A stretch of DNA of 64,000 nt, from assembly GCA_010093485.1 (NCBI GenBank), contig MU001499.1, positions 1,751,397 to 1,815,396 on the forward strand. The letters are read 5' to 3'. The notes below the pieces were generated by a model. It had not been told where the DNA came from and did not search any database. It saw nothing but the letters and a program-made list of their open reading frames with translations. The translations under genes were made by a program, and so were the position numbers. Each line of letters opens with the position of its first letter. The first letter of the stretch is position 1. This document shows, one piece after another, positions 53,640-64,000 of this stretch. Source of the stretch: Karstenula rhodostoma CBS 690.94. Its lineage: Eukaryota; Ascomycota; Dothideomycetes; Pleosporales; Didymosphaeriaceae.

Positions 53640-56600
53640 TGCCAGGCAGGTTGATGAATGCTAGATAGCGCAAACAACGCGCTCGCATGAACTCGAACTC
53701 GACGTGATATTTTCCCCGCCCCGACGACTCCCTCTCACACCAACACTGCTCCATATTCTGCGATGGAGACATCATTCAGTCCACCAACTCGTCCACATAC
53801 TCCTTTATCTCCATCGTTTTGTCCACCCCAACTCGTCCACATCGCACCCCAGGCAAAAGGCTTTTAGTCCACCACATATCTTTTGATATGGGCTGCTTTT
53901 AGCCCACCACAACGAAGCGTGAACCCTAATGATAGAAGACTAAGTGAGAATTTATACCTGAGTTTACGGTAGTCCCGCTCGGACGCACCACCGATTGAAT
54001 GGCTCTCTAGATCTTCTAGTCTCCCACATGGGTTCTTCACATCTGCACTTTCAGTCCACCCCATGCTCAGCTCCGTTGACTTGTTTTAGACCATCGCAGA
54101 AAAGCTTGGACTCCAATCATGAAAGATGGTGTGAGGTTTAATGTCTGAGCGTTAGGCTGACCCTGCTTGGACGCACCGCCCATTGTTTTGTGCGGAAGGT
54201 CTTTTCGGTCCACGCCAGTATACCTACATCATGTGTACTTCAATAGATTTTGAGTCTACTCCCTGTAGAATATCATCATCGTCTTTTAGCATCCAGGAAG
54301 GCAGTATAAACCACTGATAGAGATAAGTTATGTAAGCTTTTATACCAAAGCCTCGCTTACTGGCCCTGCTCCGACGTACCACCTATCAAAGATGACTCAA
54401 ATTCTTTTAGTCTCCGCAAGCGCACCCACATGGCCAAGTTCCTTACGACTTCTTAGTCCACTCCCCATGCATTGAAACGTTTCCCATTCCTAGGTATAGA
54501 TGGCAGTGTATCCCAGCGAGAGTAAATCGAGTGAGTTCTTATACTTACTCGAATGCAGCACCCATCACGGTGTTGTGTTTCTTCTTTGGAAACCCGCGAC
54601 CAATCCAACATTAACTTGACCTCGCAGATCTTGTGCTGGGTCTATACGGACGCACCACTCATCGAGTTGCTGCAAAAGTGGTGTGGATCGTTAAGACTAA
54701 TCTGAGCACGCACCGCTCCATGTGGTGAAGATTTGTCGGTTTGGAGTCCCCACCGGCGCAATCATATCAAAGACTTCTTGGACCGTTTTTATTCCAGAGC
54801 ATAGTCATTGAGTGTCTCGTTTTTAGTCCAGAGGAAGGAAGTGTGAAACCCAGAAACAGCGAGCTGGGTGAGGTTTTATACACAGGTCTCGCTCGCGCTA
54901 CTTCCACTTGACAGCTCTTATCTCATCACTGTGCACAAGATAAGGGTCTGGTACAGACTCGCCTTCAAGCCCAAGCTGCTCTATGTACGTGCGCACAAAG
55001 AATTTTTAGTCCACACCAGGCCACCCACGTTGAAGAGACGTCCAATAGTGTTTAGTCCGCTCCCCATTTTGAGTTTGGAGAGAAGAAAGTGTGCTCCAAA
55101 AAGCGAATTAGTAGAGCTTTATATACAATTCCGCTCATCAGTCTCGCCCAGACGCATACCGTGTATTGCTGCAAAACAATGATGTTCTGGTTACGCTCGC
55201 TCCCGAGTCCGCTCACTCCATGCGGAATTGTCTGTCGGGAATTTAGTCCAGCCCAGGACACCCGTATATATACCTGCATTGCCATTTTTAGTCCAATCTC
55301 TATGTATTTAGTCAATTAGGCTTTTGGAACGCAGGCAAACAAGTGTTTAGAAGCTGGTATTGCAGAACGGGAAAAGGTCGTACCTCACTCCCCTAACAGT
55401 GCGTCCAGACGTACTGCCCATCGTAACGCAGGATGTAAACTTTGGGTCCAAACTGGGTCTTGAGCGTAATATGCGTCATGATGTTACAGCAAAAAGGTTT
55501 TTAGTCTCCCGCAGCTTACCAACATGAAATTGCTGTATACGGGGTTTTGTTTTACCCCAGGACACCCTCATAGTATCTTTTGACCCCAGCGTTTAGTTCA
55601 ATCCCTATAATGACGGTCAATCTCGCGTTTTGGGCGAAAGAAGCCAAGTATACAGAAGCTGGTACTGCAGAATAGAGAGTCTTTCTATAACTGGTACCTA
55701 ACGACAGTCTCATTTAGATATATCATCTGTCGTTGTGGAACAGTTAAACTTTCATCAAAACATTCAGAAGCCGGCAAAACTCCATTTAATGCTACCGGAA
55801 AGCTTCGGGGTCATCCACAATCCACCCATTTGATACTCGGTGTAGCTTTCAGTCCACCACAGGTCGTCCACATGGCTCCTGGACCGGTCACTTTTAGTCA
55901 ACCACATAGTGGTGTTGGAGTCCATTTTTTTGTGTGTGAAAGAACAAAGCGTGCAGAGCTTGCCTGGTAAAACAAGCGAAATTTATACTGAGGATACACG
56001 ATAGTCTCGCTCGAGAGGTCCATTCATCGCAACGAAACAGGATAACTTTGGTTTGGCAGAGTCTCCAGCACGCGATCCTCCATGCGATCCCGGTTGTACC
56101 GTTTTTTGGTGCGCCTAGCTCGTCCACATGATATCTTTCGGGGAGTGTTTTGGGCCACCACAGATCGTCCTCATCAATGTCATCCATGTGCCCTTTAGTC
56201 CACCACATAATTCCTTATTAGAAAGATTTTTAGAGCAGAGGGAGGAAGTGTGCAGGCCCACGACAAATGGCAGACAGGAAGCTCTTATCTCTTCCTACCC
56301 GCGTCTTGCGTAGAAGTACCACCCATGCATGTTTAACGGCAAGGTTTTTTGGGTGTAGTAAGACTCCGCGCTGCTCCATACACGTGGAGTTTGAATAGTT
56401 CTACTCCACCAAAGCTCGTCCACATTGATTTCGGCCATGTTAGTCTTTAGTCTCCCTCATGGCTTGCCGAATCGGTAGTTTTTGAGTCTAAAGTAACCAA
56501 GTGGGCAGAGCTTGCATAGTAGAACAGCTAGGTTTCATATCTTACATTCCGCCCTTTCTCTGTGGACGCACCGCACATTATTATGCTTCCGGCAGTGTTC

Positions 56601-58600
56601 TAGTCGGGACACCACGATTCCGCGCTTCTCCATTTATCAGCGATGTGATCATTTTGAGTCCACCACGAATCGTCCACATAAGCTCTCTGCAAAGGTATTT
56701 TTGGTCCGCCCCATAAGCCTTAGTCCACCAGTCTTCTGGTGACTAGGTGACAAGATGTGTAGACGTCGGACTAGAAATGCGAGCAAGCTTTTATACCTCG
56801 CTTCTGCGCTAGTTTTGCTCGGATACACGGCCTATCACTGCCAGAGATAAAGACTTCCTTTGAACCAGCCTCCCCAGAGCCCACGCTGCTTCATTTCAAT
56901 GTCGCCAGTGTGATTCCTTTCTCCCCAGCTTTCCCACATGAAACGTTCTGCGTGGTATTTTGGTCTGTCCCATCATATTAATGCAAATGGCTAGTGAGCC
57001 GCAGCCTATGATGTGAGCACACAATTGGAACTGTGCAGAAGCCATAGATAGGTCCGATGGAAGCGTTGTGCATGAACCTCTTACTCGTCTAAATTTGGCG
57101 TGATTCAATGACATCCTTGCCAACTTCACCAACGATGCCAGTCCTAGACTCGGAGACGTAGACAGTCGACATGCCCTGTATCGTGAACAGTTTATAGATT
57201 AGCTAGTTAGATGTTAATAGTTTTGCGGTAATCTTCTTACGTAGAGCTAAGTTATCCTTTCCCTAGAACTTCCCCTTCTAGTAGCAGTAGGTCTCGTTAA
57301 TTCTATCGGCGTCTATGCCGATGTCCAACGCTTCAACGTCTGTGCCAGCCCAGAAAGTAGAGAGGTAGTTGTTCGTCGAATAGGCGTTTTGCCGGACGTT
57401 GAATGTATAATTCATGAACAGGATTACGATCGGTGGTCTTCCAACTGTGAAGGGGTGACGCTCATCAAAGTATTTCAACGGCGAAGACCGGGCTGCTTCA
57501 TCAAGGTCCAGGAGCGCAATTTTGAGCCGCGCCCAGCTTCCACATCATATTTTGCTTTCAATCTCTTTTTAAAAAACCCTGTAATGGCCTTTTTCCAAGC
57601 CGTAAGGAAGAATAGGAGTGCAGTGCGACGGCGAAGGGATGAACAGCTTCTATACACAACCCCCTACCGACTCTGTTCCGTGGTTGGGATTGAGGATGGG
57701 ATGGTTATGCAGGAAGTGGTGGCCAAATCTATCTTTTTCCTTGAAAGAAACATGAAGAGAAGTTTGCCCCGTGGGAATCGGGGGAGAGGGGTTGCTTTAT
57801 GAAAGAGTTGGCTCTCACACCACACATCATATTTGTCTTCGGTTTTTTTTTAGCCCAGCCCTATGTTGAGCAATGCACACATATTTGAATTCATAGTAGC
57901 CAAGCGTGACTGTGAATAGTTACGATAGAGTATTCAGTGTCTCTTACATAAATCTCCTGCTAATATAGGACGGATATCAGCTTGGGGCATCAATAGTTCT
58001 ACCCGGAAAAGGGTGGTGAGGGTCATAATCATTCTGACGAAAGAATGGTGTAGGTTATGGCCATGTCTTGGGTAGCTGGTAAGAGGCGTTCGGGAGATGT
58101 TCGTGGAATAGCTCACGCATGGTCAAGTTCCCCATAGCTTTTAGTCCGGCTTATTCCAATTTTAAATCGTAAGTTCTGGTGCGGGGTGAGAGAAGTGTGC
58201 AGCTGTATGAGAGTGGAACATTTCGCTTTTAAATAAGTCCCCGTCAGCATGCTCCTTGAACGGCTCCGGAACTTTATGGTTCTGCGAAGGAAATGGTGGT
58301 GAAAGACATTATCATCCCGACCAACGACCCGCGTGATCCATATTCGTCTCTCGTGCGGCTTGTGGGAGACCTTCCACGAGAGCTTACACATGGGTGAGTC
58401 CGGAAGGAGTTTTTGGTCCAACTCCCGTAAGGTGGTGGAACGCGATTTTTATTTCCAGAGTAGGAAACTGTACAATGATGGGAGGGAAACGCTTGCAGCT
58501 CGCTCACACGGAGATTGAGATACAGTGTTTTATTCTGGCTCCCATAATGTTGTTGTAACGACCGTTTAGTGGAGTAAAAGAGAAAGTGTGTGAAAGAAGG
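53640..58600. repeat. Decayed long-period satellite, about 200-300 bp units
   Basis: Three modules recur in order. The first is a TTTATACC-like block followed by GCTCGGACGCACCACCCATC (near 53950-53990, 54145-54180, 54335-54380, 54640-54660, 55117-55160, 55410-55425, 56560-56580, 56790-56840). The second is TTTTAGTCCACCACA with CGTCCACAT (near 53863, 54052, 55004, 55845, 56195, 56655). The third is AGAAAGTGTGCAGAG (near 55090, 55930, 56245). Spacing between successive copies of the first module is about 185-305 bp. Units have diverged strongly, and no telomere repeat is present. Confidence 0.65.
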
Positions 58601-58845
58601 GATTGGAACATACAACAGGACTTATAACCCGTTCCCCATACTTTGGCTGCTGATTCTTTTTATCTTTACTCGATGGCAAAGACCGGTTTCCTCCACAGTC
58701 GTCTCTCTTTCGCACTTTGGAAACCTCAACTCAGCCCGCCGCATGTAGGCAAGGATGTGGGAATCTACTCCGTCTCACATCATCTGTTGGGTCATCTGCT
58801 TTTGTACGAAGCATAGAAGTGCGATAGGCGAGAAGATGTGATTAA

Positions 58846-58863
58846 GGGGATATATATATCCCC
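58846..58863. other. Perfect 18-bp palindrome
   Basis: GGGGATATATATATCCCC reads the same on both strands. It lies in the gene desert with no neighbouring gene, so it is not a terminator of anything seen. The AT-alternating centre makes a chance origin plausible. Confidence 0.5.
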
Positions 58864-61001
58864 AAAATTCCACGCCATGCATGGTTGGCTACTAGAGTTG
58901 GCGCTAACGGTGGTTATCATCGCCATCATACATGCAGGGCACAGATCACCGGTTTTAGACTGCTACCCATGCACTCGAAGATATATATCTTCTAGAGTAC
59001 AGGGAAAAGCGTGAGGTGCAAGAGGAAGCCAGTTTGGGGGGGAGGCATTTAAAAACAAGTTTTTGCTAGTTCAGGTGCTTAATCATGATTATCCTCAGGA
59101 ATTGATGGTAATGATCCTCGTGGCGCGCTGAAAGACTGATGTCCTACTTCACGTTATAATGCCACCCATCTTTCGTGCCATCCAGGCACAGCTCCGCATG
59201 CGTTGGTATCTCGTCGCGTTTTGGTTCATTTTCCATAGCAGAAGCCTACAACATCTTTTTGTGCGGGGCAGCTGAGTATGAGTAAAAAAGGGGCACGAGA
59301 TCGACACATATCTAAACCTGAATACCACATAAGAATGTTCAATCACCCCACAAATGGGGCAGGCCATTCAAATTGCGCAGGTATATTTCGTTTCGCTGTG
59401 AAATGGTGATGCATCAGCTTCGGGTGTGGAATCATTCCAAAGAGAGTAATGCTCTACCACATGGGATGGTGCGGCACTAATTTCTGGTGCAACTGGGACA
59501 CATGGAAGTTTTTCAAGCTGTTCGTAAACCTGGTTCCAAGGCGTACTCCCCAAACATGAATGCGTGACCTGTTGAATTTGCTTCTATGACGTCCATTCTT
59601 TGGTGTTTTTAACATAGAACAGCGAAGTGTGAAGAAGATGATAAAGGGAGACAGGGAAATATTAATATATTAGCTAGAATACAGGAGCCTGGGATTATTA
59701 GCAGTCTTGCTGCTCCTTCGTCTAATGGTGGTTGACTCAGTTCGAAACCGCTTCTCGGCTGTAGGAGGTGGATGGTATGTGCATTTTTGGTGTCTCCGAC
59801 CACACAACATGGCCATTCTGTGCTGTTTTCAAACCGCGTCTCACGATGAGGCTTATTAAAGAAATCAAGGGTCTCAGGAGCAGATGCGAAGCAAAGAGAA
59901 GGTACTTCTACGGGTTCCTTTGTTGTAACCGCTATGAAGATGCTTTGTTACTGGAGCTCTAAACGAATAACTCTATAGGCCTGTACCACTTTAATGATGC
60001 TAATCGATATTGAAATTGACTTGGAAACTCTAGCTGTCCATTTATGTTCCAAATCACCTATTTATGCCCTATGAAGTTGACCCTGCTTCACTCTGAATCG
60101 CACCCAGCTCGCCGACATGGCGGTGACGTTGTCAAACGTTTGGTCCATCTCCCATAGCTTTTTCTATCTTGTTCTTTTATATAGAATCTCGTATCGTGAC
60201 GATGAAAGTATTAGAGAGGTGAGCACAATTTGGGCCTGAACGTCTAGGAGCTGTGATTCCCGATGTCACGTGACCTACCAACACCCAACTTATCGAAGCA
60301 ACAGTGTGCTCTCGTATTAAAGTAACATCACTAATTGATCATAAAAGTCCCCGTTAGCACTCCATCAGGCCTAATATGTCAGAGCGGCATTTCTATGCTC
60401 TTCTGGATTCTCAATTCTGAAACATTGAAGTCGCCCGGGTCCACGAGCGAGACATGCCACGTTCACCTGTTAAGCTTGGTAACTTTTTTCCTTAGCCGTA
60501 GATGGTGCCGTCATCCATATGGAGAGATAGAGGCTGAGTTTAGTGTCTAGAAATCAGGCTATGTGACCACCCAGGCCAGATCACGTGATAACATCCGGAG
60601 TTGCGCATCGACACGAAACTCCTTCCAGGATACGATGTTAGGGAGAATATGATCTATAGATCCAGGTCTATCTGCTACATTCCACCTAATACTCAGTTAA
60701 GTATCTTCTCGTTCGCTCTGCCTTGAGGTCGTGTTTGCGGGTCCAGTTTTCCGAGCGACAGGTGTTGTACATTACAGAGCTTTAGCACTAAGCGCGGCGC
60801 TACTTGGGGGCGGCGCGCAAAATTAGATCGTCAGAGGAACTACCCAAACGGGCCTAGAAGGGAGCAGAACGCGTTACAGGGCTAAAGAGCTTATTTTAAT
60901 CACAATCGCGTCTCTAGCGGGTAAGAACTTAAAATTTCAATAGCAGGCTACACACGTTGATGAATTGAGGGTTATTCTATTATGAAAGCAACAAGCATCA
61001 T

Positions 61002-61066
61002 TTTCCTCGTTCATCAAATATGATACTTCACGAGCTTCTTGAAGCCGCGGCAATTTCCTGGTTCAT
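61002..61066 (-). mobile_element. Ultra-short retroposon copy C, with flanking duplications
   Basis: A 39-bp insert (61015-61053) lies between 13-bp direct repeats TTTCCTCGTTCAT (61002-61014) and TTTCCTGGTTCAT (61054-61066), differing at one base. Read on the minus strand it begins TTGCCGCGGCTT, so it is shorter at the 5' end than copies B and D. Its hairpin is CGCG-GCTT-CAAG-AAGC-T-CGTG and it ends ATCATATTTG. Confidence 0.75.
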
Positions 61067-61246
61067 ATTACCTAACACTTATTCTTGATCGCGGTACATG
61101 CAATTATCTGGACCCAGGACTGGCAGTATAACTCTACGTTTTCCGTTCCGCAAACATTATTATGGCTACCCCTGGCGGAGAACCGCTGTGTCTTTAGTAT
61201 AAATTTGCGTGTAATTAATTGATTACCATCTCCATCTCCGCCATCT

Positions 61247-61346
61247 GTTTACTTATGGTCTTTGGCACCCCACCGAGTTCCTTTACTGTGTTTTGCCGCG
61301 GCTTCCAGAAGCTTGCGAAGTGTCATATTTGGTTTACTTATGGTCT
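61247..61346 (+). mobile_element. Ultra-short retroposon copy D, longest copy
   Basis: A 70-bp insert (61262-61331) lies between identical 15-bp direct repeats GTTTACTTATGGTCT at 61247-61261 and 61332-61346. It is the longest copy seen, starting TTGGCACCCCACCGAG, four bases further 5' than copy B. The hairpin is CGCG-GCTT-CCAG-AAGC-T-TGCG at 61297-61317 and the end is GTCATATTTG. It lies 0.2 kb from copy C in the opposite orientation. Confidence 0.8.
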
Positions 61347-64000
61347 AATCCTCCATGATAATGTTTGTCACTAGAAATTTAGAGATATGGAGGCAAGACG
61401 AGTGTTGTGCAAAGAGATGAGGACAGATCAACAAAGGAAGGGATTGTAACTACGGATGAATGTGAATGCAGCCTATCTCGAAAGATAATTCATAGCCTAG
61501 TAACCAAGGATTTGGTCGCAATATTACGGATAAATGCGAGGTTTCCGCATGTGAAGCTTCAGAAGTTTGTACTCTAAACTAGATATGGGGTTCGTAGAGG
61601 GGTTCGTAGATCCCACGACTGTCGATGGTTTTGTTTTCTCCACCTCCAAACGACGCTTTCGGTATCTACATATTTGTGCATACAATATATATGAGTTTCA
61701 AAGCGCGCGAACCCCGCTAGTTAATCGGCTTTGTAGTAGGCTCGTCGTTCAGCAAATTCAGCCCACAGGATCGGAGAAAATGACCTGGGATCTAGCAAAC
61801 ATCCAAGGATCCACCATGTTGGATCTTATTACCTTCGAACTGGTAAACTTGTCTTAGGTTTAAAACTTATGGGTGATCTCACTGGCTGTTTGCGGTGCTT
61901 GGTGACGATAGTACTTCTAGGATTGATGGTAGCCTCGGTCCCCCTTTATCACAATTCGAGGAAACATGCATCCAATCATTCAAATGGCTACATGGCGCTC
62001 AGTAAGTAGTATCGTACCGGTCCGAAACCACAATATCAAGAGGACCAGTCCAGGAAGAGCAGGGTTTGCCTTAACAGCGAATCGCGATGAGCGGAAAGCA
62101 TTCGCCCCGCAGCAAGATGACTCTGATAATGGCTCAACATGGTTCTAGGCACTAGAAAAGGGTTTGAAAGGTTTAATCACCATCGTTGTTATTTCGATAG
62201 CCATCAGTGGTCAGAGCCATTAGATGCCTACTAAGGTCACGTACAGAGCTTGGACGTTCTCTCCACTACCCATAATCAGTTAATTGTTCCACGTGGTGAG
62301 AAGGTGCACGTTATACAGATTCATAGTACCATTTCATTAGACGCTTAGTGCAATAGGTGTTCTGCACGAAGAAGCGCATTTCAACTTTTCAAGTGTTTCC
62401 TGGCTTTCAACCTGTAATATTGTGTGCTTCTTGTTTCGACAGTCTATATGAAGAGTTTCCTTAAGGGCTTCTCGAGTCTTCGGCACACGAGAGCACATAA
62501 CGGGCCAATCGATAACTTTTAATCCACAGCCCATGTCAAGCTCTTGGTGGAGTTTTGGTGGAAAGGTGTTAAGCGTGTAGAGCAGTGACTGTAACATCCC
62601 CTGGCAGTTCTTATACCCCACCGCTTGCAGATGGATACAATCACAGCTCCTGGATTAAAGCTATCCAAGGTATTGGTGCTGGGTGAAGCTAGCGTGAACT
62701 ACCAAGCGTTTATATCCACATTTTCGGCGCACATGACTGCATGGCTAGCTTTGCGGTCACCTTTAGCTTTAGTGCCTAAGATAAAGTCCTGAAAAATCTC
62801 AGTGCACTGGCACGCAGTGGTTGATATCTTTTTTTGTGGCCCTGCACACGCGCACATCGACAACGATTGTTTCGGGTTTGGTTTAAAGTCTATGACTTAA
62901 CTGTTACATTGCTGTTAGGTCAATGATGAAGAATAGAAGACGTCCCAGGGTCTGCCTCTCCTTACTTTTCTCACATCATGTATATATGGTACTCGGGGTC
63001 TTCAATGAGGGTCACGCCGAGCTCTCCTGCTCCATGACATGATAGTTGAGGGCGTTTTGATTCCCTTGCGCCCACGCTCACATACTGGTCATAAGAATGC
63101 CTTTGAATCCACACGCTGTATGCCATGTGTTTGTTAACTTCACAGCTGCTCATGGCGGCTATGCAAATGGACTTTTAGTCTCTGCCACGCGCACGCGCAC
63201 ACACATGTAATAGAGTCGAGGTAACTTCGCGTACCTCATGGTACTGCGCAAGCAGTTGTTTCAGTCCACAGCAGAGAAGCGCGGAGTGGAAAGGGGTGGA
63301 GAGTCTTAGCTCTATTTATGCGTGAGGCTTTCATATCCATGGTGCTCTGCGTCATCATTGGGTACCGCCTATGGTAATACTACCGTCACTCACAAGGGTA
63401 TGGTAGTTTTCATTTGCCTGTCAGGCACGGGAATACGCGCTCGTGTTACATGACGCCTTTCAGCCCACATCCTAAAGCGACCTCTTCAACACGGCTCCAT
63501 CGTATGGACGTGGCAATACGTTCAGTATCCGCGACATTCCTGAGAGCCAGTTCTGATTTTCGATAGATCTTTCTTTCAGAATCCATCAAAGTCTCGTCAT
63601 CGTCTTTTCTTCTACAGGAGGCCAGCGTGTAGAAGAAGAAGGGTGGAAAGCTTCAAGTGCCTTTTATGCTCCTCAGCTTACACACGACCATAAGATAGAT
63701 ACATGTAATCGTAGTTTACAATCCTGATACCCCATCAATGTAATAACTGATTACTTCAGAATCCACGCGCACGCATGCTCAGCGTGCGCTTCCCATAATT
63801 TTGCCACAAAATCGCTCCAGTAGTTACCATGAGAAACAGGTGCAACACCGCCACATGGGATAGAGCCTGGAGTATTTTGGTTCCCCCCGGAAGCACCAAA
63901 CAAGCAGCCATGTACTTTTTCTGTTCATTTTTGAGACCACCCCATATGACTAAATTTGTTAGCTTTTAGTCAAGAGCGAACAGGTGTGCAGAACCCCACG

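Larger units (their letters stand above)
53299..64000. other. Gene desert, 10.7 kb
   Basis: No supportable gene from the thioesterase stop to the window end. ORFs are short (the longest is 137 codons at 57389-57802, without motif) and none has a domain or a plausible splice partner. The stretch contains the long-period satellite (53640-58600), a palindrome at 58846 and two retroposon copies at 61.0 and 61.3 kb. From about 58.6 kb onward repeat words such as CTTTTAGTC appear only sporadically. Confidence 0.7.

Noticed and set aside
61018..61331. A Tc1/mariner-type MITE with TA target duplication
   Set aside because: Each of the two inverted ends has its own 13-15 bp flanking repeats, and single ends occur at 4.3 and 27.7 kb.
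1..64000. CRISPR arrays, bacterial operons, rRNA or tRNA genes
   Set aside because: No regularly spaced identical repeats, no bacterial gene structure, and no intact tRNA A/B boxes with cloverleaf pairing were seen.

Overview
The window looks like a chromosomal segment of a filamentous ascomycete (Pezizomycotina, probably Dothideomycetes). The support is many short introns of about 45-80 nt with GTAAGT/GTGAGT-type donors and CTAAC branch sites, a class II hydrophobin, a cutinase, an AA9 lytic polysaccharide monooxygenase, GH71 and GH125 glycosidases, and two members of the large fungal LPxELRNxIY family. The species cannot be named from the sequence. There are no bacterial features, no CRISPR array and no rRNA or tRNA gene that I can support. 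Layout: positions 1 to about 1450 hold a decayed tandem repeat of about 151 bp, followed by a small inverted-repeat element at 1571-1735. A gene island runs from 2.77 to 53.3 kb. In order it carries GH71 mutanase (+), a PC4/Sub1 coactivator (-), a hotdog thioesterase that runs into a dienelactone-hydrolase remnant (+), a very large GPI-type surface protein (-), a NIPA-like magnesium transporter (-), COG4 (+), a GH125 mannosidase (+), a small GPI-type Ser-rich protein (-), AA9 LPMO (+), an LPxELRN protein (+), prolyl aminopeptidase (-), a truncated LPxELRN paralogue (-), a single-pass membrane protein (-), an unknown protein (-), an amino-acid permease (+), hydrophobin (+), a single-pass membrane protein and an F-box-like protein (+), a RING-like protein (+), cutinase (+), a Cys-rich GPI-type protein broken at a homopolymer (-), an SDR pseudogene (+), a decayed 78-bp tandem array, a PXA-PX-nexin protein (-) and an ACOT13-like thioesterase (+). 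From 53.4 kb to the end there is no supportable gene; the first 5 kb of that stretch is a decayed long-period satellite. Working together: the island mixes housekeeping trafficking and transcription genes (COG4, PXA-PX, PC4, NIPA) with secreted or surface functions (GH71, GH125, AA9, cutinase, hydrophobin and three GPI-type proteins). The second group is what a plant- or litter-associated fungus uses to remodel its own wall and to attack plant surfaces. They are interspersed on both strands and are not an obvious co-regulated cluster. Most notable: four very short insertions (39-70 bp; at 4.3, 27.7, 61.0 and 61.3 kb) share one sequence. Each is flanked by its own 13-15 bp direct repeat, all end in the same 3' tail, two are shorter at the 5' end, and all keep an 8-bp bulged hairpin through compensatory or wobble changes. 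That pattern fits an ultra-short retroposed RNA and may be undescribed.
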